Below are positions 9,262-18,107 of a stretch of 64,000 bases of DNA, piece after piece; positions within the stretch are counted from its first letter, which is position 1, and every line of letters begins with the position of its first letter. Source of the DNA: Limosilactobacillus caecicola (GTDB lineage: Bacteria > Bacillota > Bacilli > Lactobacillales > Lactobacillaceae); NCBI RefSeq assembly GCF_943192935.1, contig NZ_CALPCI010000002.1:62001-126000 (forward strand), given 5' to 3'. A program made the position numbers and the translations under genes. The notes beneath the pieces were generated by a model. It saw only the letters and a list, made by a program, of their open reading frames with translations. It did not search any database and had not been told where the DNA came from.

Positions 9262-9287
9262 ATTTGCTATAATAATTTGCTATAATA
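9262..9287 (+). promoter_or_regulatory. Tandem duplicated extended -10 promoter before ypmB-asnS
   Basis: A 13-base unit ATTTGCTATAATA occurs twice in exact tandem (9262-9274 and 9275-9287). Each copy contains TGCTATAAT, a perfect extended -10 element (TGn-TATAAT). No good -35 box is seen, which extended -10 promoters tolerate. It starts directly after the dinG stop codon and should drive ypmB and asnS. Confidence 0.7.
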
Positions 9288-9319
9288 AAAAGGCTAATCT
9301 TTTTAGGAAGGAAAACAGC

Positions 9320-9838
9320 ATGCAGAGTCGGCGAGATGTTCAAAGAAAACAAAACCGCATTAATGGAATGAAAATTTTTCGCCGGGTGGTAATCACCATT
9401 CTGGTTTTGATCCTCGTTTTGTGGATTTCTTTTGCCATTGCTAATCACCCGCGGAGCCAAGCTCGTCGGGAAGCATATTCAATGGCTAAGAAATACGCAC
9501 ATGTCGATCATCCGAGCGGCTTTTACGTTTATAATCGAGAATCAACTTATTACACGGTTGCCGGGAAAAATCAGCAGGGCAAGCAAGTGCTCGTGGTCAT
9601 CCCTGAAAAGGGCGGTAACATTCACATTATTAAACAATCTGCTGGGATTAGCAGTCAGCAAGCGATTAGTAAGGTGCGGCAAAATGAGCGGCCAAAGCGC
9701 ATTTTACGCACGGCCTTGGGCTACTTTAACAGTAAGGCGGTCTGGGAGGTCACCTATATTAATAAAAAGGGTGCCCTGTGCTATGATCTAATTAACTTTA
9801 AGACTGGACAATTTATCCAACAAATTGATAACCTATAG
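9320..9838 (+). CDS. ypmB: YpmB-like membrane-anchored protein (DUF5590/PepSY)
   Basis: A 172-residue protein with a short basic cytoplasmic N-terminus, one transmembrane segment at about residues 19-38 (VVITILVLILVLWISFAIA) and an extracellular part. The extracellular part carries repeats of the PepSY kind (ISSQQAISKVRQNERPKRI ... WEVTYINKKGALCYDLINFKTG). It matches the Bacillus YpmB family both by architecture and by position between dinG and asnS. The function is not established. I chose ATG 9320 because AGGAAGG precedes it; a longer frame from 9236 lies within dinG. The intervening aspB gene of Bacillus is missing here. Confidence 0.82.
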   Translation: MQSRRDVQRKQNRINGMKIFRRVVITILVLILVLWISFAIANHPRSQARREAYSMAKKYAHVDHPSGFYVYNRESTYYTVAGKNQQGKQVLVVIPEKGGNIHIIKQSAGISSQQAISKVRQNERPKRILRTALGYFNSKAVWEVTYINKKGALCYDLINFKTGQFIQQIDNL

Positions 9839-9867
9839 TCGATGAATTACATTGAGGGGGAAAGAAA

Positions 9868-11166
9868 ATGGAAACTATCAAAATTAAGGATGCGCCACAA
9901 CACGTCAACGAGCGTGTGCGCATCGGTGTTTGGCTCACCGATAAGCGTTCGAGTGGTAAAATTGCTTTCTTACAATTACGTGATGGGACAGCCTTTTTCC
10001 AAGGAGTTTTATTAAAGAACAAAGTGACACCAGAAGTGTTTGATTTAGCAAAGCACGACTTGCGCCAAGAAAGTAGCTTCTATGTCATTGGGGAGATTCA
10101 CGAAGATTCACGTTCCAAGTTCGGCTATGAAATCCAAATTGAAGATATTCAACCGGTCGACGAAAGCGAGGATTACCCAATTGGAAACAAGGAACATGGG
10201 ATTGATTTCTTATTGGACGAACGTCACCTGTGGTTACGTTCAAAGAAGCCTTGGGCAATGATGAAAGTTCGTGACCGGGTGATCCGGGCCACTTACGAAT
10301 TCTTTGCTGATAATGGTTTTACGAAAATTGACCCACCAATTTTGACGGGGAATGCTCCTGAAGGGACCACGGACCTTTTCCATACCAAGTATTTTGAACA
10401 AGATGCCTACCTTTCCCAATCTGGTCAACTTTATGAAGAAGCGGGGGCCTTGGCTTTAGATAAGGTCTACTCGTTTGGTCCCGTTTTCCGGGCGGAAAAG
10501 TCCAAGACGCGGCGGCACTTAATCGAATTTTGGATGATCGAACCAGAAATGGCTTGGATGCACCAAGACGAGAGTTTGGAAGTTCAAGAAAAGTACATTG
10601 CGTACTTAATTCAAAAGTTAATTGATGACTGTAGCGAAGAATTGCAAATTTTGGGACGGGATCCCGAAACTTTGAAGCCATTCACCGAAACGCCATATCC
10701 ACGGATCAGTTACGATGAAGCAATTGATTTGATGAAGGACGCTGGCATGGATGTGAAGTGGGGCGACGACTTTGGTTCTCCTGAAGAAACCTTCTTGGCG
10801 GACCACTTTAGCAAGCCGGTCTTCGTTTTGAACTATCCAAAGAGTATCAAACCATTCTATATGAAGAATCACCCAACCCGGGATGATGTCTACGTCTGTG
10901 CCGACCTGTTGGCACCAGAAGGTTATGGTGAAATCATTGGTGGTTCTGAACGTGAAACTGATTATGACACTCTGCTGCAGGCGGTTAAGGACGCCGGCTT
11001 GAACCCAGACGATTATGCTTGGTACCTTGACTTACGGAAGTACGGTTCCGTTCCGCATTCCGGATTTGGGTTAGGCCTGGAACGGTTTATTAGCTGGGTC
11101 ACCCTGCAAGACCACTTACGGACGACGATTCCATTCCCACGGATGCTGAACCGTTTGTACCCTTAA
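9868..11166 (+). CDS. asnS: Asparaginyl-tRNA synthetase
   Basis: Charges tRNA-Asn with asparagine in the cytoplasm. The 432-residue class IIb synthetase has an N-terminal OB-fold anticodon-binding domain (about 1-110), motif 2 [20 protein letters not shown] and motif 3 [13 protein letters not shown] near the C-terminus. The start ATG 9868 is preceded by GAGGGGG. It is 29 bases after ypmB without a terminator, and a clear terminator follows. No T-box leader was recognised upstream. Length and motifs are typical. Confidence 0.97.
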   Translation: METIKIKDAPQHVNERVRIGVWLTDKRSSGKIAFLQLRDGTAFFQGVLLKNKVTPEVFDLAKHDLRQESSFYVIGEIHEDSRSKFGYEIQIEDIQPVDESEDYPIGNKEHGIDFLLDERHLWLRSKKPWAMMKVRDRVIRATYEFFADNGFTKIDPPILTGNAPEGTTDLFHTKYFEQDAYLSQSGQLYEEAGALALDKVYSFGPVFRAEKSKTRRHLIEFWMIEPEMAWMHQDESLEVQEKYIAYLIQKLIDDCSEELQILGRDPETLKPFTETPYPRISYDEAIDLMKDAGMDVKWGDDFGSPEETFLADHFSKPVFVLNYPKSIKPFYMKNHPTRDDVYVCADLLAPEGYGEIIGGSERETDYDTLLQAVKDAGLNPDDYAWYLDLRKYGSVPHSGFGLGLERFISWVTLQDHLRTTIPFPRMLNRLYP

Positions 11167-11180
11167 TAACAAATTTATCA

Positions 11181-11226
11181 GGAGCGTGACGCTGAAGTTG
11201 TGAAGGACTTCTGTCATGCTCTTTTT
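11181..11226 (+). terminator. Rho-independent terminator after asnS
   Basis: GAGCGTGAC (11182-11190) pairs with GTCATGCTC (11213-11221), with an inner GAAGT/ACTTC stem, and is followed by CTTTTT. It separates asnS from dnaD, though read-through into dnaD is possible. Confidence 0.8.
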
Positions 11227-11246
11227 GTACTAGATGGAGGAACAAG

Positions 11247-11972
11247 ATGGCAAAAGATTCATTTATGGACAAATATGTACAAGCCGGCTCCACGGTGGTT
11301 AGTAATCTGCTATTACACCATTACCATGAGATTGGAATGTCGACGGCAGAATTAATGGTTTACCTGGAATTGCGTTCCTATATTGACCGGGGACAAAGTG
11401 ACCCGGCTGTGAGTCAGGTTGCCAAGCACCTTGGCACCTCTGAAGAACAGGTTTACGATCTAATCAACCAGATGATTAAGGATCAGCTGATGGTCCAAAA
11501 AATGGCGAAGAGTGCGGATGGCAAGGAAAGTATGTACTATGACTTCGGACCATTGTTGCACAAACTCGCCCGCTTAATTGAAGATCATCAGGATGCTGAG
11601 CAACAAAAACAAGCGAAGGGGCAACGTCAGGAATTATTCAACACGATTGAGACTGAATTTGGCCGGTTACTTAATCCGATGGAAATGTCGATGGTCAATG
11701 ACTGGTTAGATCGGGATCACTACCAAGTCGCGGTCATTAAATTGGCACTCCGGGAAGCCGTTCTTGGTGGTAAGTATAATTTTAAGTACATTGATCGGAT
11801 TTTAGCTAATTGGGCTCATAAAAACCTCCACACTCCCCAAGTGGTCGAAGCAGAGTTACGGAAATTTGATGAGCAACACTACACGACCGGTGATCACCAA
11901 TCTAAACAGACTGGGACTAGTCAGCCCATTCCGTTATTCAAGGTTAAACCTGCAGACCAAAATAAATCATAA
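11247..11972 (+). CDS. dnaD: DnaD-like replication initiation/primosome protein
   Basis: DnaD works with DnaA, DnaB and DnaI in loading the replicative helicase at oriC and at restart sites in low-GC Gram-positives. The 241-residue protein has an N-terminal winged-helix oligomerisation domain (about residues 20-110) and a C-terminal DnaD/DnaB helical domain (about 125-205). The C-terminal domain ends in YNFKYIDRILANW, the conserved YxxxIxxxW signature. A polar tail follows. GGAGGAA precedes ATG 11247. Position after asnS is the same as in Bacillus. The Bacillus nth gene, which usually follows, is absent. Confidence 0.92.
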   Translation: MAKDSFMDKYVQAGSTVVSNLLLHHYHEIGMSTAELMVYLELRSYIDRGQSDPAVSQVAKHLGTSEEQVYDLINQMIKDQLMVQKMAKSADGKESMYYDFGPLLHKLARLIEDHQDAEQQKQAKGQRQELFNTIETEFGRLLNPMEMSMVNDWLDRDHYQVAVIKLALREAVLGGKYNFKYIDRILANWAHKNLHTPQVVEAELRKFDEQHYTTGDHQSKQTGTSQPIPLFKVKPADQNKS

Positions 11973-12031
11973 GGTCATCTAAAGTTTGTTAAAAATTGCT
12001 TGCTGCAATAGTGTGCTGATCACGTTCAAGG

Positions 12032-12037
12032 TATAAT
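12032..12037 (+). promoter_or_regulatory. Predicted -10 box of the DUF1002 gene
   Basis: TATAAT at 12032-12037 lies 31 bases before the start codon of the secreted DUF1002 protein. A convincing -35 box is not seen at normal spacing. Confidence 0.45.
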
Positions 12038-12068
12038 TAACGTAATTAATTTAATGGAGGATTTAAAC

Positions 12069-13082
12069 ATGAAAATCACGACCAAGGTGATTGCAATGAC
12101 CCTTTTAGCAACGACGGTTGTCGGCGCAACCGTAATTCCCGTCGCCAACTCAGTCGCGGCTGACACCACGACAACGACTTCTAGTAGTTCAACAAACAAC
12201 ACCTCAACACTTTCGGCGTCATATGTTGTCTATGGTGCTGGCGCTCCCCAGAGTGTTTATTCCAATTTAAATGACACGATGGACGTCGATTCATCATTTA
12301 AAAAATTGACGGCAACCGCTGCGGATTATCGCCAATATATTGATAATGATTCTTCAACGACCAATGCGGCGATGATTTCTTCGGTCGCAATTGCTCCTGG
12401 TGATCCCGGCTCAGGGGTGAAGGTCAACATTAAAAAGTATAATGGACAGTCCAACATTACCAAGGTAACGGCGCAACAATACGCGATGGTGGCCCAGATG
12501 GCGGGGGTTACGGACATCACAATCAACGTGACCGCGAACCGTCCGGTATCAGGGGAGTCAGCATTAACCGGGGTTTATAAGGCCTTCGCTGCTGATGGGC
12601 ACCAGTTGAATTCACAAAATACGAGTGCCGCCAATTCAGTTCTGGAGGCCACTCAAGGAGCGATTGACGCTAACAGCGATGATAGTAGTTATGCTGGTAA
12701 ATTAATGGCGGCAGTTGGTCAGGTTTCCAAGCAAATTGCCCAAAAGAAACAAAACAACAATGGTCAATTAGCAACGAAACAGGATATCCAAAACATGCTG
12801 ACCACCGCACTGAAGAGTCGGGGAATTGAAAGCAAGACTTCCAGTAGCCAACAAACCCAAATTGTTAATTCGTTGGTGACGTTCCAAAATTCGCCGATTT
12901 CATCCAGCAAATCTTACGTGAACAACGTTACGAACACCATTAATAACGTCAAGAATTCCAGTGGTAACTTAATGAATAAGGCCAAGGAATGGGCTAACAG
13001 TGCTTCTGCTAAAAAGGCGGAACAGCAGGCGTCAAATTGGCTGCAACGTTTTGTGAACTGGGTCCGGTCTTTCTTTAATTAA
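12069..13082 (+). CDS. Secreted DUF1002 protein
   Basis: A 337-residue exported protein of unknown function. It begins with a signal peptide (MKITTKVIAM, hydrophobic core, probable cleavage after NSVAA near residue 31) and a Thr/Ser-rich spacer. The DUF1002 region follows, recognisable from SSVAIAPGDPGSGVKVNI, VTAQQYAMVAQMAGVTDITI and RPVSGESALTGVYKAF. The C-terminal part (about 230-337) is a predicted helical stalk ending in WLQRFVNWVRSFFN, an amphipathic end without an LPxTG motif. The start is ATG 12069 with GGAGG eight bases upstream, not the ATG at 12054, which precedes that site. It is monocistronic, with a -10 box and its own terminator. No role should be assigned beyond secretion. Confidence 0.85.
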   Translation: MKITTKVIAMTLLATTVVGATVIPVANSVAADTTTTTSSSSTNNTSTLSASYVVYGAGAPQSVYSNLNDTMDVDSSFKKLTATAADYRQYIDNDSSTTNAAMISSVAIAPGDPGSGVKVNIKKYNGQSNITKVTAQQYAMVAQMAGVTDITINVTANRPVSGESALTGVYKAFAADGHQLNSQNTSAANSVLEATQGAIDANSDDSSYAGKLMAAVGQVSKQIAQKKQNNNGQLATKQDIQNMLTTALKSRGIESKTSSSQQTQIVNSLVTFQNSPISSSKSYVNNVTNTINNVKNSSGNLMNKAKEWANSASAKKAEQQASNWLQRFVNWVRSFFN

Positions 13083-13107
13083 GTTGAAAACGGTTTAAAC
13101 TTTATCT

Positions 13108-13138
13108 AGCTTCGTCTAACCAGGGACGGAGCTTTTTT
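13108..13138 (+). terminator. Rho-independent terminator after the DUF1002 gene
   Basis: AGCTTCGTC (13108-13116) pairs with GACGGAGCT (13125-13133) and runs into TTTTTT. Confidence 0.88.
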
Positions 13139-13221
13139 AATTAACGGATTTCACTAATAGACATTTTGCAATTGCGGAACATGGTAAGATAAGACTTATT
13201 TTGGAGAAGGAGAATGGAACT

Positions 13222-14151
13222 TTGACTAATCATAATCGAATGACATGGGGAATTGTGATTGCTGCACTGGCTTCATTAAGCTGGGGAATTTCGGGGACGG
13301 TCTTGCAATTGATTTCGCAAAACCTCGCCATTCCCGCAACCTGGATGTTATCAACCCGGACGTTTTTTACCGGAATTGTGCTGCTATTAGTGGCGGCAAT
13401 TATTTATCGCGGACGGATTTTTGACGTTTTTAAGACGAAAGCAAGTTTGGTTTCCGTTTTAACCTACGCCATCTTCGGCCTGGCGATGAACCTGTTGACG
13501 TTTTATTATGCCGTACAGACTGGGAATGCTTCAACCGCAACGATCTTGCAATATCTATCACCATTATTTATCGTGCTTGGCTCGATCATTTTCCAACGTA
13601 AAATGCCAATGCGCAGTGATATGATCGCCTTCGTCCTGGCTTTAATTGGGGTTTTCCTTTGTATTACCAGGGGTGATCTAACGCACTTGGCTGTTCCAAT
13701 GATTTCCCTGTTGTGGGGGCTGGGCTCCGGAATTACGGCCGCTTTCTACGTGGTGTTACCAAAGAAAGCAGCAGAAAAGAACCCGCCCATTGTTGTCCTT
13801 GGATGGGGCACAATGATTGCCGGCATCTTCTTTAACTGTATTCGCCCATTCTGGGTTGGTTCACCACATTTGACTATGACGTTGGTTTCATCCGTAGCAA
13901 CGGTTTGTCTGTTTGGGACCATTTTGCCGTTTGGAATGTTACTGTATGCTTCACGGATGGCGCCATCTGATGTGATCAGTATTATGGATGCCGTTCAACC
14001 AATCACCACGAGTATTTTAAGTGTCATCTTCTTCCACTTGAATTTGAACTGGGTTGAAATTCTGGGGATTATCGTTGTCATCGTTGCCATTTATATCTTG
14101 CAACGCGGTCGGCGGTCAAATGCCTCCGTTAATCTTGAGTTAGAAGAATAA
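13222..14151 (+). CDS. EamA/DMT-superfamily transporter
   Basis: An inner-membrane protein of 309 residues with about ten hydrophobic segments arranged as two EamA repeats. The first repeat includes LSWGISGTVLQLI and YAVQTGNASTATILQYLSPLF; the second includes MISLLWGLGSGITAAFYV and SRMAPSDVISIMDAVQPITT. Drug/metabolite superfamily exporters move amino acids, metabolites or drugs; the substrate cannot be read. The probable start is TTG 13222, with GGAGAAGGAG ending nine bases before it; ATG 13240 is the alternative. It is monocistronic, between two terminators. The C-terminus is short and charged. Confidence 0.88.
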   Translation: MTNHNRMTWGIVIAALASLSWGISGTVLQLISQNLAIPATWMLSTRTFFTGIVLLLVAAIIYRGRIFDVFKTKASLVSVLTYAIFGLAMNLLTFYYAVQTGNASTATILQYLSPLFIVLGSIIFQRKMPMRSDMIAFVLALIGVFLCITRGDLTHLAVPMISLLWGLGSGITAAFYVVLPKKAAEKNPPIVVLGWGTMIAGIFFNCIRPFWVGSPHLTMTLVSSVATVCLFGTILPFGMLLYASRMAPSDVISIMDAVQPITTSILSVIFFHLNLNWVEILGIIVVIVAIYILQRGRRSNASVNLELEE

Positions 14152-14165
14152 TTACTACTATTCGC

Positions 14166-14196
14166 GCAGGACTGCATTGAGCAGTCCTGCTTTTTT
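14166..14196 (+). terminator. Rho-independent terminator after the EamA gene
   Basis: A perfect 10-base stem GCAGGACTGC/GCAGTCCTGC with a five-base loop is followed by TTTTTT. Confidence 0.95.
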
Positions 14197-14337
14197 ATCT
14201 ACTGTTAAACAAATTTAATTGGTTCACAAGTGAGCAAACCAGCCAGAAAAATAAAGACATCAATTTAACATCCTTGCTATCACGCCATTTGTCTCGGCTA
14301 TTCATGCCTATTATTAGTAGTTTAAATATACACAAAT

Positions 14338-14365
14338 TTGAATAATATAAAAAAACGCGTACAAT
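14338..14365 (+). promoter_or_regulatory. Promoter of the pdhABCD-lplA operon
   Basis: TTGAAT (14338-14343) and TACAAT (14360-14365) are separated by 16 bases, with an A-rich spacer. The predicted transcription start is near 14372, inside the cre site that follows. The 8-base palindrome CAAATTTG occurs on both sides, at 14333-14340 and 14384-14391. Confidence 0.75.
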
Positions 14366-14371
14366 AACACT

Positions 14372-14385
14372 TGTAAGCGTTCTCA
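14372..14385 (+). promoter_or_regulatory. cre site (CcpA operator) of the pdh operon
   Basis: TGTAAGCGTTCTCA matches the CcpA consensus TGWAANCGNTNWCA at every defined position. It begins at the predicted start of transcription, a location where CcpA with HPr-Ser-P is known to repress. The binding itself is inferred from the match. Catabolite repression of pyruvate dehydrogenase in glucose is the expected outcome. Confidence 0.85.
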
Positions 14386-14417
14386 AATTTGTGAATAAAT
14401 TAAGGAAGTGCAGACAA

Positions 14418-15509
14418 ATGGCTCAATTAGATTTTGAAAAGTTAAAGCACAGCCCTCAATACGAAACACTCCAAGTGTTAAATGAGGAAGGTGAAGTTGT
14501 TAATGCCGACATGATGCCGGACCTATCAGATGATCAATTAGTTGACCTGTTTAAGCAAATAATCTGGTCACGGATTCTTGATGACCGGTCCACTAAACTG
14601 AATCGTCAAGGACGGTTAGGCTTCTTTGCCCCAACTGCAGGTGAAGAAGCTAGCCAAATGGCTTCAAACTATGCGATGACCAAGGATGACTTCTTACTCG
14701 GTGGTTACCGTGATGTTCCAGAATTAGTTAAACATGGTTTACCACTTGCAAAGGCCTTTATGTGGTCCAAGGGAATGGTTAACGGTAATAAATACGAAGC
14801 GGACCTCAACGCAATGCCACCGCAAATTATTATCGGTGCTCAATACGTGCAAACCGCAGGTGCCGCCCTCGGGTTGAAGAAGAAGGGGGCCAAAGCACTT
14901 GCCTACACCTATACCGGTGATGGTGGGACTTCTCAAGGTGACTTTTACGAAGGGATGAACTTTGCCGGTGCCTTTAAAGCACCTGCGCTCTTCGTCGTTC
15001 AAAATAACCTCTACGCAATTTCTGTCCCACGGGAATTACAAACTGCAGCACCGGTCTTAGCCCAAAAGGCGGTTGCCGTTGGGATTCCAGGAATTGTGGT
15101 TGACGGTATGGATGCTTTGGCAGTTTACACCGCTGCTAAGCAAGCGCGTGACTACATCGTGGCAGGAAACGGTCCAGTGATGCTTGAAACCCTCACTTAT
15201 CGTTACGGTCCACACACCCTTTCCGGAGATGATCCAAAGCGGTACCGGACTAAGGAAGAAGAAGACGCTTGGCACGCCAAGGATCCACTGGTCCGGATGC
15301 GGAAGTTCTTAACGAATAAGGGCTTATGGAGCCAAGATCAAGAAGACGCCTACGAAAAAGACGTCGAGGCAGAAATTGATGACGCCATCAAGGAAGTCGA
15401 ATCACAACCAGCCGAATCAGTTGCTGAATACCTGAAGAACGAATTCGTTGAAACGCCACCTGCAATTCAAAAAGAAATTGACGCATTTTCAGCTAAGGAG
15501 GGCAAATAA
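14418..15509 (+). CDS. pdhA: Pyruvate dehydrogenase E1 component, alpha subunit
   Basis: With PdhB forms the thiamine-diphosphate-dependent E1 that decarboxylates pyruvate and acetylates lipoyl-E2. The 363-residue protein carries the ThDP motif starting [16 protein letters not shown] at residue 167 and closing with NN at 196-197. It also has the substrate loop [20 protein letters not shown] 14418 was chosen because AAGGAAGTG precedes it; an in-frame ATG at 14391 lies inside the cre/palindrome leader. First gene of the five-gene operon, two bases before pdhB. Confidence 0.96.
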   Translation: MAQLDFEKLKHSPQYETLQVLNEEGEVVNADMMPDLSDDQLVDLFKQIIWSRILDDRSTKLNRQGRLGFFAPTAGEEASQMASNYAMTKDDFLLGGYRDVPELVKHGLPLAKAFMWSKGMVNGNKYEADLNAMPPQIIIGAQYVQTAGAALGLKKKGAKALAYTYTGDGGTSQGDFYEGMNFAGAFKAPALFVVQNNLYAISVPRELQTAAPVLAQKAVAVGIPGIVVDGMDALAVYTAAKQARDYIVAGNGPVMLETLTYRYGPHTLSGDDPKRYRTKEEEDAWHAKDPLVRMRKFLTNKGLWSQDQEDAYEKDVEAEIDDAIKEVESQPAESVAEYLKNEFVETPPAIQKEIDAFSAKEGK

Positions 15510-15511
15510 TC

Positions 15512-16489
15512 ATGGCTAAATTAACAATGATTAAAGCAATTACCAACGCCCTAGACGAAGAACTTGGCCGTGATGATAAGGTCCAAATTTTTGGGGAAGA
15601 TGTTGGTAAAAACGGTGGTGTGTTCAGAGCTACCGATGGCTTACAAAAGAAGTATGGTAAGGACCGGGTTTTTGATACACCATTAGCGGAATCCGGAATT
15701 ATTGGCTTGGCCAATGGGTTGGCAATGCAAGGCTTCCGGCCAGTTCCAGAAATTCAATTCATGGGCTTTGTCTTTGAAGCCTTTGATCAAATTGCTGGTC
15801 AATTAGCTCGTGAACGGTTCCGGATGGGTGGTTCACGGACCTTCCCAGTTACGATTCGGACACCATTTGGTGGTGGGGTCCACACCCCAGAATTACACTC
15901 CGACAGCTTTGAAGGCTTAGTGGCCCAAGTTCCTGGATTACGGGTTGTTGTCCCAAGCGGTCCTTATGATGCGAAGGGTTTGTTAATTTCCTCCATTCGT
16001 TCAGATGACCCAGTGATTTACCTTGAACACATGAAGTTGTACCGGTCCGTCAAGGAAGAAGTTCCGGATGATGCTTACACCGTTCCGTTGGATAAAGCAG
16101 CTGTCAAGCGCGAAGGAACCGATGTTTCAATTATTACCTACGGTTACATGGTTCAAGCAAGTTTGAAGGCTGCCGAAAAGTTGGCTAAGGACGGTATCAA
16201 CGCGGAAGTTGTTGACTTGCGGACAATTTCACCACTCGATGAAGACACGATCCTGGCTTCCGTTAAGAAAACTGGCCGCGCGGTTCTCGTTCAAGAAGCG
16301 CAAAAACAAGCTGGCGTAAGCAGTCAAGTTGCTTCCTTAATTGCGGAAAAGGGAATTTTGTCTCTCGATGCACCAATTAATATTGTCGCTGCACCAAATA
16401 CCCCATACCCATTCAGTCAGGGTGAAACGGCATGGTTACCAAACGAAGATGACATCATTGGTGCCGTGAAGGAAACTGTTAATTTTTAA
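15512..16489 (+). CDS. pdhB: Pyruvate dehydrogenase E1 component, beta subunit
   Basis: Partner of PdhA in the E1 alpha2beta2 heterotetramer. The 325-residue transketolase-like protein shows [54 protein letters not shown] and the C-terminal domain with [15 protein letters not shown] and VQEAQKQAG. Length is normal. GGAGGG of the pdhA 3' end serves as ribosome binding site. The pdhC start follows 15 bases after the stop. Confidence 0.96.
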   Translation: MAKLTMIKAITNALDEELGRDDKVQIFGEDVGKNGGVFRATDGLQKKYGKDRVFDTPLAESGIIGLANGLAMQGFRPVPEIQFMGFVFEAFDQIAGQLARERFRMGGSRTFPVTIRTPFGGGVHTPELHSDSFEGLVAQVPGLRVVVPSGPYDAKGLLISSIRSDDPVIYLEHMKLYRSVKEEVPDDAYTVPLDKAAVKREGTDVSIITYGYMVQASLKAAEKLAKDGINAEVVDLRTISPLDEDTILASVKKTGRAVLVQEAQKQAGVSSQVASLIAEKGILSLDAPINIVAAPNTPYPFSQGETAWLPNEDDIIGAVKETVNF

Positions 16490-16504
16490 TGAGGTGAACA
16501 GAGC

Positions 16505-18100
16505 ATGAGTGAAAAATACCAATTTAAGTTACCTGACATTGGTGAAGGGATGGCCGAAGGGACCGTCGGCGAATGGCACGTTAAAGAAGGCGACACCATC
16601 AAGAAAGATGATGACCTGGTCCAAATCGAAAACGATAAGTCCGTCGAAGAATTACCATCACCAGTTGATGGCACCATCGCTAAAATTCTGGTGCAACCAG
16701 ACGAAACTGCAGAAGTTGGCCAACCATTAGTTGAAATTACGGTCGCTGATGGTCAAGGTAACGTTAGTGGAGACGATGTACCAGCCGCTACCGCTCAGTC
16801 AGCCCAACCTGCTCCTGATAACGGTGGTCAGGATGTCTATGAATTCAAGCTGCCGGATATCGGTGAAGGAATGGCCGAAGGCACCGTTGGTGAATGGCAC
16901 GTTAAGGTTGGCGATACGATCAAGAAGGATGATGACCTGGTTCAAATCGAAAACGACAAGTCCGTTGAAGAATTACCATCACCAGTTGATGGGACGGTTA
17001 CAGAGATCCTTGTCCAACCAGATGAAACCGCAGAAGTGGGTCAACCGTTGGTTCGCTTAGCGGTTGCCAAGGGTCAAGGTAACGTTGATGCAGCTGCTAC
17101 CGCTGCTGCCACGTCCACACCAGCACCTACCAGTACCGCGCCAACGACTAAGTCGGCTCCTAATACTAATTCAGCACCAGCAACAGCCGATCATTCCGTT
17201 CCTGTATTGGCTATGCCAGCAGTGCGGAAGTTTGCCCGTGACAATGATGTTGACCTGGCAACGGTCAAGGGTACCGGTCGCCACGGTCAAATTTTGAAGA
17301 CCGACGTGGAAGCTGCTCTGAAGTCACCGGCACCTGCAGCAGCCACTGCAACAAGTGCACCGTCCGCTACGGTCTCAACGCCTGCTCCAGATGCTCAATG
17401 GCCAACGCACAGTGAAAAGATGACGCCGGTTCGCAAAGCTACCGCCAAGGCCATGATTAAGTCCGCTAGTGAAATCCCAATGATTCACCTCTTTGATGAA
17501 GTCAATGTTGACAAGCTTTGGGACCACCGGAAGAAATACAAGGAATTGGCAAAGGAACATGGTGTTCACCTGACCTTTATGGCTTACCTGACTAAGGCCT
17601 TGGCCGTGATTATGAAAGAATACCCTGTCTTTAACTCCACTGTCGATATGGATAATCACGCCATTAACTACCGTGACTACATTAATGTCGGCATTGCGAC
17701 CGATACTGACCGGGGCCTCTTCGTTCCAAACGTTAAGCACGCAGACTCACGGAGCCTCTTTGACATCGCCAAGCAAATTTCTGCCAATACTGCCAAGGCA
17801 AAGGATGGTAAGTTAAGTGCTGACGACATGGGTCACACCGGGATGTCCATTACCAACATCGGTTCAATTGGTGGTGGCTTCTTCACTCCACTAATCAACT
17901 GGCCAGAAGTTGCCATTCTTGGAATGGGGAAGATTTCTCCTGAACCAATTGTTGAAAACAACCAAGTTAAGGTTGCGAAAATTTTGAAGTTGTCGCTGGC
18001 GGTTGATCACCGGGTGATCGATGGTGGAACGGCACAACGGGCAATGAATCGGTTGAAGGAACTTTTGGCTGATCCAGAATTGCTATTAATGGAAGGATGA
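16505..18100 (+). CDS. pdhC: Pyruvate dehydrogenase E2 (dihydrolipoamide acetyltransferase), two lipoyl domains
   Basis: Core of the complex: transfers the acetyl group from lipoamide to CoA. The 531-residue protein has two almost identical lipoyl domains (about 5-78 and 112-185). Their lipoyl-lysines are Lys45 and Lys152 in the motif ENDKSVEE. An Ala/Pro/Thr-rich linker leads to an E3/E1-binding domain (about 234-272, PAVRKFARDNDVDLATVKGT), then a second linker and the catalytic domain with DHRVIDGG carrying His502 and Asp506. GAGGTG precedes ATG 16505. Many Gram-positive E2 proteins have one lipoyl domain; two is a known variant. The lplA gene at the end of the operon supplies lipoate attachment. 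Confidence 0.96.
   Translation: MSEKYQFKLPDIGEGMAEGTVGEWHVKEGDTIKKDDDLVQIENDKSVEELPSPVDGTIAKILVQPDETAEVGQPLVEITVADGQGNVSGDDVPAATAQSAQPAPDNGGQDVYEFKLPDIGEGMAEGTVGEWHVKVGDTIKKDDDLVQIENDKSVEELPSPVDGTVTEILVQPDETAEVGQPLVRLAVAKGQGNVDAAATAAATSTPAPTSTAPTTKSAPNTNSAPATADHSVPVLAMPAVRKFARDNDVDLATVKGTGRHGQILKTDVEAALKSPAPAAATATSAPSATVSTPAPDAQWPTHSEKMTPVRKATAKAMIKSASEIPMIHLFDEVNVDKLWDHRKKYKELAKEHGVHLTFMAYLTKALAVIMKEYPVFNSTVDMDNHAINYRDYINVGIATDTDRGLFVPNVKHADSRSLFDIAKQISANTAKAKDGKLSADDMGHTGMSITNIGSIGGGFFTPLINWPEVAILGMGKISPEPIVENNQVKVAKILKLSLAVDHRVIDGGTAQRAMNRLKELLADPELLLMEG
16517..17053 (+). repeat. Internal duplication encoding the two lipoyl domains of PdhC
   Basis: The 216-base units 16517-16732 and 16838-17053 encode 72 residues each with 67 identical. 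By my count 28 codons differ silently and only five change the amino acid. The duplication is therefore old enough for many silent changes, while both copies are held nearly identical as proteins. Confidence 0.9.
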
Positions 18101-18107
18101 TAAGATC

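Noticed and set aside
9839-9867. T-box leader for asnS
   Set aside because: Only 29 bases separate ypmB and asnS and no T-box bulge or specifier stem is visible there or before ypmB.
16509-17297. Three consecutive open frames in another frame of pdhC
   Set aside because: The repetitive lipoyl-domain and Ala/Pro-linker codons leave long stop-free stretches in other frames; the products show no domain and lack ribosome binding sites.
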